Source: Laguncularia racemosa (lineage: Eukaryota; Streptophyta; Magnoliopsida; Myrtales; Combretaceae). Taken from it: DNA of 64,000 nt. The number at the start of each line of letters is the position of its first letter. Position 1 is the first letter of the stretch. Where the stretch lies: contig JBBMOL010000380.1 in NCBI GenBank assembly GCA_037954665.1, positions 248,001 to 312,000 of the forward strand, given 5' to 3'. Under the pieces are notes generated by a model. It saw nothing but the letters and a program-made list of their open reading frames with translations. It was not told the origin of the DNA and did no database searches. Below, piece by piece: positions 33,007-45,826 of this stretch. The position numbers were made by a program, and so were the translations under genes.

Positions 33007-36000
33007 CTTTGTCCGAAGAACCTATAAAAGTGAAGCACCCCCCTGTAATGATGAAGGACTCCATTTAGTGATTGGCATTGAGAATCGGGTAAAGTACCTT
33101 AAACATGTCTTGATGACTTTATAAGAGCGCTTCATTAGTAGGACTACCAAAATTATCATTTTAATTATTAAGTGAATCAAACTAGGAATGCAATTAGATT
33201 AAGTTTGGGATAAGTTTTCTAAAACTTAAACTTAACCAGATGACATATAAGGGTACCTATAGCCCACGAAAGACTATAGGATTTTTTCTTCTTCTTTTTA
33301 ACCTAAACTTGTCCTAGTTGGAAAAAAAGCAAACTCATAACCTAACCTAATTCAACCCAACAAGTTACTTCAATTTTTTTTTTTTTTGGTTTTTGAGCCA
33401 ATACTTCAACTTATTTTCATTTGTCATTTTTATATTTTATTATTACTCTACTTACCATGCAAAGAAGAGATATATCAAAATCTTATAAGATTTTATCGTA
33501 TGAAAACATAATATATATTATATTAATTTATATCTAATCATAAGAGACCAAATAAAAAAAAACAAAAAGCAAAATTAAATTACACTATATATTAAAAGTC
33601 AAGACTAAGAGAGGAATAAAACCATAAGTGCAAACAACAAATCCATAAATGAAAACAAAGATTAGAAAATATAATATGTATTCATTAAAAATTATATTAT
33701 TAATTTATTATTATAAAAAATTTATTATTTTTTGTCGAATTGAATTTTTTCATCAGGTTTTTTTCTAAAACCCCTAACTCGATCCTAAACCCTATTGGAT
33801 TTTATTTCATATTCCAAAACTCAATCCTAAACCCAATAAAGTTTTTATTGGATTTGTTGATTAGGTACCTTATTATAATCCGTTCCGATTATATCCCTAA
33901 ATCAAACAATCATGACTCGTTAGTCAATATTCATTTTTTATAATGTTAATTATTAAAATAGAAAACTTTAACACATCATGTCATATAATTGTAATTATTT
34001 ATTAAAGCTTTATATGATAAGACTTAAGTATTTGTAACATTGATAGTATCATTATTTATATGTATAACTAAAGTCATAAATAAATAGTAATTAAGGAGGA
34101 TATTCTATATGATGAGACTTACTTTATTACAATTGTTATTGAAATTTTAATTTTAATTTTATTTTATTTAAATTATAATTTTATATAATCTTTAAAGACT
34201 TAATAATAATAATATTTGAAAAAATCAATTTTATTATTATATTTTTCATGTTAAATATATAAATATTTTATAGATTTATTTATAATTTTTTAATCAATAA
34301 AAATATTCAATCAAAACACGAAATATATCTGTTAGATTATAAGTTTAAATTTTTTACATAATTAATAAAAAATCATATCCTAAATTAACATCTGTTACAT
34401 ATAAATCTATTTACACATGATTGATATACAGTCTATCGGTGCAATTGACAGGTTTTGCAGGAATTGCCAGCTTTAATTACACGCACATGTTGACAAAGCC
34501 GTGTAGTATTTTGTACGCATTGGGAAGAAGACTTTGGTAATCCCACTTTCGATTTCGGAAAAGTAAAAGGAGAAACAGTGAATGAAAGGATTGCGACAAG
34601 ACAGCACTAGTTGAGAATAATGCTATAGCTGCAGTCTTTTGGTCAATAAACGGTTCAGGTTCTATTTTTATTGGAGTAGAATAAATATAATTTTTCTTTC
34701 TATAAACTTTTAATTGGCCTTAAAATTTACTGGAAATTAGAAACAAAAGTATGGGTTTCAGTGAGTGACTTAAACAATGGAATGAACTTGGACATCAGGT
34801 TCCATAATGTGTACACTGGAAAGTGTTCGTTCCAAGGGGGGGCCATCAGGAAGAAAGGAAAGGCCAATTGCCGGAGTGGGGTGCATATGAAATGGTTGTT
34901 AAAAAGCAAAAGAAAATTGTCGACGTGGAAATGTGAAACACTGAATCTGGTAATTTTTAATAGAGAAGAAATGGCCGAAAATGAGTTTAAAAAAAAGTAA
35001 AAATAAAATTGAGTTTAATTTTTATTTTAAATTTGTTAATATATGAAGGAAATAAAGAAAAAATGGAATTAGTATTGAATAAAATTACTCTTATTATTAT
35101 TTTAATTCACCCCATTATAAAAGATGATGTTATAATTATCACCAATTTTCATCAATTTCTCTTCAATTTTAGAAAAAAAAAAAAAAGCAATTCCTTTCTT
35201 ATCTATCTATTTCATTTCTTTACTTGAGTTGCCAAACATATTATTTCTACCCATTTCCTTCAATTTTAACCCTTTTTTACCCATCCAAATACAATAGTAG
35301 CATTGAAATATAAACCTATTTATAATTATATTGTATTGTGTTTGAATTCAATCATATTCTGAATTGCCAGTCCTATTTACAAAGTTGAAAGTTGCTTAAA
35401 CAAATACGCTAGAAAGCAAAAATGACTGCAATAGGAGATTTGTAGAAATTTTATGAAATTTTAAGGTAAATTGAAATAAAAAAAGGAAATTCGGTAAAAG
35501 AGGAATATTGTAAGTCTTTATAGATAATTATAGAATAATATATAGTATATCCTTAACAAAAGAGATGTTTTGAAATTTTAAGAAAATTTGAATTTCATAG
35601 GGAGATTAAAGGATATAAAAAATGAGGAAGGCTTCATTGAGTATCATATAGTGTGGAAGTATCAATGAAGTTTAAAAATAGTTTCTAAAAATAAACTATC
35701 TCCATATTTGTATATGTCCAAATTATTATACATAAATGTGATTAGTAATACTAATTGAATTTATCATGAGTATTCTTTAAAAATATAAAAAAATTATTAT
35801 TTTTTATCTACATGACTAAAAAGTTGTTAAGTATTATTAGTTCTATATTTTCACAAACTTTACTATATGACACATCTTTTCCGAAATCTTATATGGGAAT
35901 TATAATCCCTTTGGAATCACAAGGTTCAAGTTTATAGTGTGTTTTTATTTATTTATCTTTTTAATAATAGTGAGTTACTCCATAATCATCTAATAAAATT

Positions 36001-36824
36001 TGAAAATATTCTATACTACCTAATCTTCTTTTAAATATTGATATATTACTTGTACTTTCTAATGTACAATTTTGATAGGAATATACCATAAGATTTTTGT
36101 CCTAATTTCATGAAAACATAAGATTTGTACCTTTGACTGTTGAACTCTTAAGATCCACACATAATAATGCTATTCTTGCAAGTAGATGCGATCCATGCTC
36201 ATCCTATTTTTTATTAGCAGGCTGTAGATTTATATTAAAAATTAAATCAAAATAAGGTAAAAATAAAAGAAAAACCAATAAGTTTCAATAAAACTTTGAT
36301 ATATAATAGTATTTATAAAATAAGTTAATATTTTTTTTTAATTCATACACTATCATTACTATTTATACGAATTTAATTTGTATTTATCCAATATACATAT
36401 ATCCTTCGCTGGCCTTTCGCAGTTCACAGGTTAGCTGGTGTGGGGTCCAAAAAAATAGACCCTAGTTTCCGTGGGTCCGACTCGAAACCCGGAAGGATGG
36501 GAACTGTGGATGTCTACTTGTCTACTACTCTACTTGCAAGATCCAGGTGCATCACATCATCGATTTTATATAAAATGAAAAAGAACTTGTAAGAGTCCTC
36601 AATGCGACCTTTTCCTTTTTCCTGCATAGACCCTCTCTGTGACTTTAGCCTGTTCACCGTCTTTACTACACAATTTCGAAGTACATAAAAATATAAACCT
36701 TGTTCATGGTTCTAGTCCAAAACAGTTGTTTTCTGTCAATTCTCAACTTAGTTAATTCTTTCTAAATCGACTGAAAGAGAAGAAGATTGTTATGTAAAAG
36801 CTGCTTAATTTTCGAGTAGCTATC
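31481..36824. other. AT-rich intergenic DNA upstream of the receptor kinase gene
   Basis: No protein-coding or retroelement signature recognised. It has an A-run of about 28 bases (32975-33002), many AT tracts and no conserved frame on either strand. The last 400 bases before the gene are less AT-rich and probably hold its promoter. The sparse retroelement content contrasts with both flanks. Confidence 0.6.
36567..36575 (+). promoter_or_regulatory. Candidate TATA box of the receptor kinase gene
   Basis: TATATAAAA lies about 250 bp upstream of the start codon, which would give a 5' UTR of roughly 220 bases. A second candidate (AAATATAAACC near 36690) is closer. In such AT-rich DNA this is only a suggestion. 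Confidence 0.35.
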
Positions 36825-39800
36825 ATGGCCATTTGCAAACTAGGATTATTTGGTTATATTTTAATGTTTGGTTGCTGTCTTCGTGTTTGTATTTCAATCG
36901 ATACCATCTCAAAAGATCTGTACATCCGAGACCCTGGAAGCATAAAATCTCCTGGCGGAGTATATACATTAGGATTCTTTAGCCCAAATGGTTCTTCAAA
37001 TCGTTATGTCGGGTTATGGTATACGGATTTTCCTCTCTATAATGTCCTGTGGGTAGCTAATAGGGAGAAACCGATCCTGGATCCTTCTGGCACGAAGAAG
37101 ATATCCGATGATGGAAATTTAGTCGTCCAGAATGCCAAGGAGATTCTATGGTCATCAAATGTTATCAATCCTGTAACTAATGCAACTGCCAAGCTTCTGG
37201 ACACTGGCAACCTTGTACTGAATGACGCAAATGGAAACACTCTATGGCAAAGTTTTGAACACATATGTGATACCTTCATCCCAAAGATGAAGGTTAGCAA
37301 AAATGCAAGAACCCATGTTAGTAGAAATCTTACATCATGGAAAAGCCCTTCTGATCCATCCACTGGAAGGTTCACAATTACACTCGAACCTCAAAACATT
37401 CCCGAAGTTTTCATCCTGGATGGAGCTAGACCGTATTGGCGAACTGGACCATGGAACGGTCAAATCTTTCTGGGAATACAAGACATGGACTATTCTGTCT
37501 ATCTTGATGGATTTAGTCTCATTGTTGAAAAGGACGGAACAGCTTATGTAACTTTTAGTTTCGCTGAGAATATATCATATTTTTACTTAAAACCGCAAGG
37601 GGAATTAATACAGCTCTATTTGAATGATAAGATAAAAAGGTGGGAGATTATGTGGACATCGCAATTGAGTGAATGTGATGTCTACGGAAAGTGTGGAGCA
37701 TTTGGAGTTTGTGATGCAAAAAGATCCCCCATATGCAGTTGCTCAAAAGGCTTCGTGCCAAGCGACTTGAACGAATGGAACAGGGGAAACTGGAGTAGTG
37801 GATGTGTTAGGAGGACTCCATTGAGCTGCACAAGTGGGAATTTGACCACTGAAGTTAGTAATAAGGATGGATTTTTGAAGATGGAGAAGATGAAATCCCC
37901 AGACTTTGCCTATTGGGCAACACTTGGAGACAAGCAATGTCAAGATATGTGCTTAGATAATTGCTCATGCATAGCATACGCTCATGATCCTGGTATTGGC
38001 TGTCTCTTCTGGAGCCAGGACTTAATCGATCTGCAACAATTCAGCTTGTCCTCACTCAGGGGTGTTGATCTTTACGTTCGGCTAGCACAAACAGAACTTG
38101 GTAGTTCTATCCTCCACTTTGTTTTTTCACGTTAATTTCATAGTAACTTTGCAATTCAATCCTGACATTTTTGCATTATCTTGGCCGCTTGATAGAAGGA
38201 ATAAAGAATTTCTAGGCTAATAAATTCCTCTGATTTGTTTACAGGAAATGGAAAAGATTACAAATTATATGTAGGAATAGCAGCAATCATGGGTACAATC
38301 CTTGTTCTCGTGTTGGCATACTGCATTTGGAGGCGCATTAAGAATCAAAGAGGTAATCCGCGCGATTGTTTTTGTTGTTGTTATAGAACTGTTATAAGTA
38401 ATTGCTTGCTTACAATTTTGCTGTTCTTTAAGTAAAAGATGGAAAGAAAACCGGTATCTTTTGCTTTGGAAGAGGGAAAGGATTTCCAATGTTTTCGGGG
38501 AATAGCTTGCACAAGAAGAAGCTGGACAAAGTTGAATTTCAGGAAACGCTGCTGTTTAGTTTTGAGAATGTGGCAAATGCAACCGATAATTTCAGCTCAG
38601 CAAATAAACTAGGAGAAGGTGGTTTTGGTCCAGTATACAGGGTAATTACTGTTATTTTGGTTATGCTTCAAACTTAATTAGATTAGTGCTTGATCACGCG
38701 AGCTCTTATGCAGGGGAAATTGTTAGATGGACTGGAAATTGCTGTCAAAAGACTCTCGCGAACCTCTGGACAAGGGTTGCTAGAATTTATGAATGAAATG
38801 GAGGTTATTTCAAAAGTCCAACACCGAAACTTGGTTAAATTACTTGGTTGCTGCGTCGAGGGCAATGAGAAAATGCTAATTTACGAATTCATGCCAAACA
38901 GAAGCTTGGATGCATTCCTTTTCGGTGATTTTGCTCTCATGGCTTTCACGGAGATTAACGTTGTATTAGCAGTATCTTTGAAATTTTCTGTTTGCTAATG
39001 GATGATTCTATATCCATATCTGTACAGATGGTCTCAAGAAAAGGGAACTTGATTGGAGAAAAAGGCTCAATATAATTGAAGGAATATGTCGAGGTCTACT
39101 TTACCTTCATAGGGACTCTATACTAAGAATAGTTCATAGAGATCTTAAGGCCAGTAACATTTTATTGGATGAAGATCTCAATCCAAAAATTTCAGACTTT
39201 GGGACTGCAAGGATTTTTGGATGCAATGAAGATCAAGCCAACACCAAGATAGTCATTGGAACATAGTGAGTATATATATATATCAAGGAATAATTTCAAA
39301 TTAAGCTCCTAAAATTACTAACCAGTGTGAATAGATCTCAAATGCCCAATCATCACTAGCTCTTAAAACCGTTGTTAGAAGCTCATAAATAGCAATGCTT
39401 TTGTATCATATCCTTATTTGGGAGGTAAATGCATGTTTTCAAAAATTAATAAAATGTGAAAGCAGGTTTTGGGCATCAAAATATTGTTCACACTTGACCA
39501 ATAATTTTAGAGATGGTATTTATAATGTTTTTAATCTTTTTTACTTTCATATGCAATGTAGTTCTATTCAATTGCCTATGCGTAATGATCAAGTTTTTGG
39601 AACATGATGAAACAGTGGCTATATGGCTCCCGAATATGCAATGCATGGACGGTTTTCAGAGAAATCAGACGTGTTTAGCTTTGGTGTATTGTTACTGGAG
39701 ATTATAAGTGGAAGGAAAAATGCAAATTTTCGTCTCGGAGATCTTATGAGCATGACAGCATATGTGAGTCCTCTTGACCAATATCCTAGAAACTACTACT

Positions 39801-40469
39801 TATGTTATTCTTCGAGTACCTCCTTATATTAGTTCAGGGTGTACTTGGTTCACTTATAATTGAAGAAGTAACAAAAAAAAGAAAGAAAAAAACTCCTTTT
39901 TTTTTTTTTACTATTTAAATATTTTATTATTATTATTTTTTTAGTGGAATTACTATATTTAATATTATTGTCTTATGATTTTCTTCTTCTTTTTTTAAGG
40001 GTAAAATAATTATGCAAAAATTTAAATGGATCTCTTTGACATTTAGAAGCTCATTTATAAATTAAAAAAAAAAAAAAAGGGATAAGGCACACAAAGAGCA
40101 AACATAAGCGAGTGTTTTGCAGTTTCCCTATAATTCAATGTTTCAACTTAAGGGTTATACTTGTTTGTACAATCTTTGCAGGCATGGAAGTTATGGAATG
40201 AGAAAAGCATGCTTGAATTCATTGATCCGATTATTCCTGAGAGTTGCTTCATTGAAGAGATTTTCCATTGCATACATGTGGGGCTCTTGTGTACTCAAGA
40301 TTTGGCAATCGACAGACCTACCTTCTCCGTTGTGATTTCGATGCTTAACAATGAAATTATGGACCTTCCGACTCCAAAATGTCCTAATAGGAGTGTGGTG
40401 TCGTCAGATCTTAGCCAGTCGACGTTTTCAAACAATGAGATGTCCATTACGGTATTGGAAGGACGATGA
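36825..40469 (+). CDS. G-type lectin S-receptor-like serine/threonine protein kinase, 7 exons
   Basis: Predicted exons: 36825-38100, 38245-38352, 38433-38641, 38714-38924, 39028-39265, 39616-39763, 40182-40469. All introns are GT-AG and the phases join to one 825-residue frame. In order: signal peptide (about 1-24), B-lectin domain with VLWVANREKP and TGNLVL, S-locus glycoprotein domain, EGF-like cysteines (SECDVYGKCGAFGVC), PAN domain, one membrane segment (about 433-455) and a kinase domain (about 518-800). Kinase residues are intact: glycine loop GEGGFG, Lys543, Glu559, HRDLKASN with Asp640, DFG 658-660, APEY. The exon pattern and length match the plant SD1 subfamily of plasma-membrane receptors that sense extracellular cues. 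DFG is followed by Thr661, where Met or Leu is usual. No break is seen, so it is probably functional; ligand unknown. Confidence 0.93.
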
Positions 40470-40619
40470 TAGCTAGCAAGCTCCTATGAAATTCTTTTGC
40501 TGATAATTATGTTCAAGTGAGCCTATTTACTTTAGAATGTTAGTTGTGTTACCATCAGATTTTAGCATGTCCCTATGACAAAATAGTTTGTAAACCTAAA
40601 CAGTCAGTTAAATGCGCAA

Positions 40620-40625
40620 AATAAA
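40620..40625 (+). terminator. Candidate polyadenylation signal of the receptor kinase gene
   Basis: AATAAA about 150 bases after the stop codon at 40467-40469, followed by a T-rich stretch. A typical distance for a plant 3' UTR. Confidence 0.5.
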
Positions 40626-42354
40626 GTTAGAATATTTTGAACATTAAGCTCGCGTGTTGCCCCTACTGCCTCAAAGCCTGTTTCACTATCGCATGACTCT
40701 GAACTGGCTCTTGCTACAAGATCTAATTTCAATACTTAGATAATAGCAAATACAACCCCGGAATTATTACTTAGATGCTAGTCAAGCTCTTATACATCTA
40801 AAGCGTAAATTCACATTCTCATAAAACTTTTAAAATATACACATAACTTTTAATTTGATGCTAAAACTCTTAAAATTATAAAAGTAGATATCATATTTAA
40901 TATCTAAACTTTACCTATTTTAACAATTAATTATTTAAAGCTTAAAAGTATTAATTTAGTATGTGCAACTTATTCATTTTATAATTAACTATTAAAATTA
41001 CATATTTTACAATTAACTATTAAAATAAAGTTAATTTAGATACTATAAAATGACCTTAAAAAATATATAAGTAGTAGATTATCACTTTTAAACTTCAGAT
41101 GGTTAATTATAAAAATGGAACTAAGTATAACATGAGTGAAAAAAGAAAAGAAAAGAAAAGATGTCTACTAATTGGTTGAGTAGATGTGCTACTAAGTCAA
41201 CTAGATTGAGCATTTGGTCAACTATCTTGACCTTTTTATTTATAGTTTTGTCCAATCTTATGTTTTCATTAGTTTAACCCAGTTTTGTTAGTTTCTCTTA
41301 AAAGGGGTGTTTTTTATTTTCCTTTATTTCTTTATTTCTTATCTCTTTTTCATTTTTCTTAAGGATATAACTAGTCTATAAAATAGATGAGTTTCATAGT
41401 GACTTAAACTCATGAATGACATTATAATAATATTTAATACAAATTATTTTTTCTTAAAATTGGTGTAATATCTACTTTCCCATTGATGTGACACCAACTC
41501 TACTTATTGATAATTTTATCAAGGATTCTTCTCATGCAAAGCCTTAAAGTTATTATCTATCTCAAGCCTTTATTACTTTTTAATTTGTTGTTAGTGATAT
41601 TAAAAAAAAGTATGAGAAGTTTTCTATGAGGTTCTTGCAAGTTACTTAGCACAATTGGAGATAGAAGGATTCGAGCTTTGATTTCATAGTTTCAAGATAT
41701 TGATGTGAGTAGAAAAATAGGACTAGATTATCATTGCCACGAGGGCTTCTTTTCATGTTATTAATAATGGTGAATTCATAGCTAGTTAAATAGTTCATGT
41801 TTAATTAGTTTTCTGTTTTGATTTCTGCAATTTCAATTATTGTCTCTCACCTTTATATTAATTGCTTCCTTTTTTTATACTAACAATGTTTTCACCATAA
41901 TAAGGCCCATTTAACCATACTAATTGGTAGTGGATGCGATTAAATTCAATATGGTTTATCTCTCGAATCAAACTAAACCATATGATTTGATTCATAATTT
42001 TTTTAAACCTAAAAAAAAAAGGCTTAGTTCTATTTGGTCCTCAGTTTGAACCATTTTTGCACGTATTATTAATATTTTTTATATATAAGTCAATAAGTTA
42101 TGGAAAATTGTATTTAACATAAAAAAGATTTAATTTATTGTTAATTCTCTAGTATTACTCACCATCTTTATTAGTCATTTGATATATTTAAAAAAAAATT
42201 ATTATCTCTTTTTAGAAAATTCTAGTTTTTATATCAGTTAATAAATAAAAATACATAATAAAAAACAGTGAATTACTAAATGAAAACCAAATAATAAGAA
42301 AAATTGAATAAGTGATATGAAATCCTTTTTTTTTTTTTTTATACATTCTTTAAA
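40626..42354. other. AT-rich intergenic DNA, nothing recognised
   Basis: No conserved frame, RNA gene or clear element end. Poly-T and poly-A tracts are common. Ends where the 88-bp minisatellite begins. Confidence 0.55.
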
Positions 42355-42575
42355 TGTTTACTACCATTTTTTTTAATACTTCACCGTAGGGGAGGGTTTC
42401 TCTTTGTTTCACCCAATCAAGGCTCATTTTCTTATTGTAAGGCTCGTTAATCAGACAAACACCATTTTGACTATAGGGGAAGGTTTCTCTAAGTGTCATT
42501 GTATCAAGACTCATTTCCTCATTAAAAAACTCATTTAACGACACAAACACAGTTTTCATTGTAAGGGAGGGTTTC
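42355..42575. repeat. 88-bp minisatellite, left part (about 2.5 units)
   Basis: The word GTTTC inside GGGAGGGTTTCTCT recurs at 42396, 42483 and 42571 (87-88 bp apart), with the shared words AAGGCTCATTT, TTGTAAGGCTC and CACAAACAC between. The array continues at 49160 after a retrotransposon insertion. Confidence 0.9.
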
Positions 42576-43259
42576 TGATGTATGAACTCGAGGTATTTCA
42601 AACCTAGGACTCAATGTTGTTATTTGAATCAATTACTCCAAGAACTGTCTCGAACAAATATCATGTAACTAGACCCTAATCACACCTGTTGACTGAAACC
42701 TAAGTTATCAAATTGGGTTTCCTAGCAATTCCGTTAAGGAATTCTTAAGGAAGAGTTCTTTTGAAAAGAACAAAAAGAGGGCTTCAGTGTTTCATGAAAA
42801 TTGGATTTAAATTCTATTCAATGATAAGATGTCTTTATGCCGGCTTCCTTACACGTTTATATAGTGTATACATGTATCAATATGAAAACCTAACTTTCCT
42901 ATTCTAATTTACTTCCTTATGCTCACATGGACCAAGTCAATAACTAAATATTCCAAATTACAAACCAAAAACAAATAATAACAAAAACCATAAGTCTTCT
43001 TTCCTTGTTTCGATTCAACATTCAACATTTGTGCTAGGACTTCACTTCCTTGTATTCTTCCATGGATACGTGAATTATATTAGTAAGTGTTGGTTCTCCT
43101 TTCATGTAATTTGATTCCTTGGTTTGTAGTTCCATGAACAGTCTTTGTAGGGCATCATTCATCCTCTTTGCTTTAGCTCAGGTCATCGGTTCTCTAATTC
43201 CTTGCAATGGATCTTGAATTCTTGGTTCTATCTTCTTAAGTGCTAGATGATCCTCATTA
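42576..43259 (-). repeat. 3' LTR of family C element
   Basis: 684 bp against 678 bp for the 5' LTR (48482-49159). Its first bases on the minus strand read TAATGAGG where the 5' LTR has TGATGAGG, so the terminal TG is mutated. The plant-type TATA box CTATATAAAC is on the minus strand at 42855-42864, with its partner at 48761-48770 in the 5' LTR. The frame of pol runs on into this LTR. Confidence 0.9.
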
Positions 43260-43402
43260 TTCCCTCCTTCCTCGAAAAGATTCGTCCTCGAATCACCTGC
43301 ATCATAAGGAGTAAGATTAGAAACATTAAATATAGCACTTACATTACCATAATAGCTTAGCAAATCTATCTTGTAGGCATTGTCATTTATGCACTTCACC
43401 AC
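43178..43402 (-). pseudogene. C-terminal end of family C pol
   Basis: Starts near KCINDNAYKIDLLSYYGN, then AIFNVSNLTPYDAGD and SRTNLFEEGG, the segment that closes pol in CRM-like elements. It is in frame with the integrase piece at 43403-43828, separated by a TAG where Trp or Gln would be expected. The DSRTNL codons coincide with the hairpin at 43279-43294, and the frame extends into the 3' LTR. Confidence 0.85.
43279..43294 (-). promoter_or_regulatory. AGGA-loop hairpin before the family C polypurine tract
   Basis: Minus strand GATTCG-AGGA-CGAATC, perfect 6-bp stem, followed by the purine run GAGGAAGGAGGGA (43273-43261) that ends at the 3' LTR. Confidence 0.82.
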
Positions 43403-44830
43403 TTAGAAAGGTCCATCACCCCTTGGATGCAATTTGGATTTTTGTTGTTCAGCAAATCGTTCCTTCCTCAAATGCACCCAAACCCAATCTCCTGGATGGA
43501 ACACGACTTTGATGCGTCCCTTGTTAGCCTGATGAGCGTAATGTTTAGTCTTCTTCTCGATGTTAGCTTGGACATGAGTATGTAAATCCTTAATAAATTT
43601 TTCCTTTTTTGTACCATCAAGATCAATAAATTCATTAGTAGGTAAAGGCAATATATCCAATGGAGTTAAGGGATTGAAACCATACACAACCTTAAATAAA
43701 GAGTAAGATATAGTAGAATGTACAGTCTTATTATATACAAACTTTACATGAGGTAAACATGTTTCCCATTGCTTCAAATTTTTATCAAGCATAGTATGCA
43801 ACAATGTGGAAAGTGTCTTGTTAACCACCTTTGTTTATCCATCCATTTGAGGAAGTGCCACAGTGGAAAACAGTAATTTTGATGCCTAGCCTATTTCATA
43901 AAGTACGCTAAAAGTGGCTAAAAAATTTCACATCTCTATCACTCACGATAAGTTAGGTAAACATGTAATTGCACAATTTCCCTAAAGAATAGATTAGCTA
44001 TATGTTGTGTATCATTAGTTTTAGAACAAGCAATAAAATAAGCCATTTTACTAAACCTATTGACGACAACAAATATGCTATCTTTACCATTCTAGGACTT
44101 AGGTTAACCTAATATGAAATCCATGGAAATGTCAGTCCAAGGCTGACTAGGCACATGCAATGGGAGATACTCCTTATGGGGCATAACTTTGGATTTAGCC
44201 TTTTTACATGCAATGCATTTTTCACACATAGTTTGCACATCATGTCTCATCTTAAGCTAATAGAAATGTTCATGCAAGATATCTAAAGTTTTCTTCACAT
44301 CAAAATGCCCATGAGACCACCCTCATACGTCTCCCTCACTAATAACTTTCGTATGGAACTCTTAGGCACACACAATCTATCCTTCTTAAATAAATATCCC
44401 TCATGCCTATAGTTGTCCACATACCTACTTTTAAAACAGGCAACCTAAATCTGACTAAAGTCAGCATCATGTTCATATAAATCTTTCATGCATTCAAACC
44501 TAAGCAGCTTAATATGTAAAGAGGTTAACAAAGAATACCTCCTAGATAGTGCGCCAGCCACTACATTTTCCTTACCCTACTTGTATTTGATGACGTATAG
44601 AAAGGTTTCAATGAACTCTAACCATTTGGCATGCCTCTTGTTTAGCTTTCCCTACATCTTTAGGTCTTCAAGCTTTCATGATCGGAATAGACAATGAACT
44701 CCTTGGGCCATAGATAATGCTGCTACATTTACAATGTCCTTACAAGAGCATATAACTCCTAGTCATACACAAGATAGTTCAGAGTAGCATCATGGAGTTT
44801 CTCATTGAAGTAGGCTATTGGTTTAGAATC
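43403..44830 (-). pseudogene. Integrase of family C element
   Basis: Between 44290 and 44150 the minus strand gives the zinc-binding part (MRHDVQTMCEKCIACKKAK), then PWTDISMDFILG with the first catalytic Asp, followed by several stops. The C-terminal part (43828-43403) is open for 141 codons: NKTVHSTISYSLFKVVYGF, PLDILPLP and the GDWVWVHLRKERF segment. The enzyme would insert element DNA into the chromosome; this copy cannot. Confidence 0.82.
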
Positions 44831-44835
44831 CTGCA

Positions 44836-45792
44836 TTAACACACCACCAATACCTTCCTAGAAGCATCACATTCGATTTCAAAAAATTTATCAAAGTTAG
44901 GTAATACTAAAAAAGGAGCATTAGTTAACTTACCTTTCAAAGTTTGGAATGCTTGCTCATGTACTTCTATCCATTTGAATTCGACATTCTTCTTCTCAAG
45001 ATCATTTAATGGAGTAGAAATGGAGTTGAAGTCCCTCACAAACCGTCTGTAAAAACTAACTAGTCCATGGAAGCTCCTAACTTCATTGGCGTTCTTTGGT
45101 GTTGGCCACTCTCGAATGGCTTTCACCTTCTCCTCATCCACAACTATTCCATCTGCACCTATAATAAAACTAAGAAAAACCATAGTTTCCATACATAATG
45201 TGCACTTCCTTAAATTGGCATATAATTGGTTTTTCTTAAAAACAGTAAACACACTCTACAGATGTTGTACATGATCATCTAATGTTCTATTATAAATCAA
45301 AATATCATCAAAATAGATGACAACAAATTTTCCAATGAAATGTTGTAGAACATGGTTCATCAATCTCATGAAAGTGTTAGGTGCATTTGTTAACCTAAAA
45401 GGCATTACCATCCATTCATATAATCTATGTTTAGTTTTAAATGTAGTTTTCCACTCATCCCCTTCTTTCATACGAATTTAACAGTAGCCATTCTTTAGGT
45501 CAATTTTAGAAAATAAACGTGCACTAAACAATTCATCAAGCATGTCATCTAGTCTAGGGATAGGATGTTTGTACTTAACTGTGATTTTGTTGATTGCCTT
45601 ACAGTCAATGCACATACGCCATGTTCCAGCCTTCTTAGGGACTAGGATGACAAGTATTGAACACAGGCTGAGACTTTCTCGCACAAACCTTTTTTCCATC
45701 GGTCCATCAACTTGCCTATGAATTTTTTGCCTCTTTAGGAATAGTTCTATAGGCTGGCCGGTCAGGAATGGATGCGCCTGGCATGAAATCAA
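44836..45792 (-). pseudogene. pol: Reverse transcriptase-RNase H of family C element
   Basis: Three open pieces in one frame (45792-45478, 45471-45256, 45252-44836). Marks are PVDGPMEK-like thumb, VILVPKKAGTWRMCIDC, then PFRLTNAPNTFMRLMNHVL, the catalytic YFDDILIYN and, in the connection, ADGIVVDEEKVKAIREWP. RNase H begins at ECDASRKV and decays at once. The catalytic Asp pair of RT is kept although the frame is broken by stops. Confidence 0.88.
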
Positions 45793-45826
45793 TTTGATGC
45801 TCTATCCCTTATAGTGGGGGTAGGCC

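Noticed and set aside
31481..36824. Search for a second host gene or transfer RNA gene upstream of the receptor kinase
   Set aside because: No frame over 80 codons with domain-like content and no cloverleaf pattern was recognised by eye; a proper tRNA scan was not possible.
37037..37943. Minus-strand open frames across exon 1 of the receptor kinase gene
   Set aside because: Shadows of the long coding exon.
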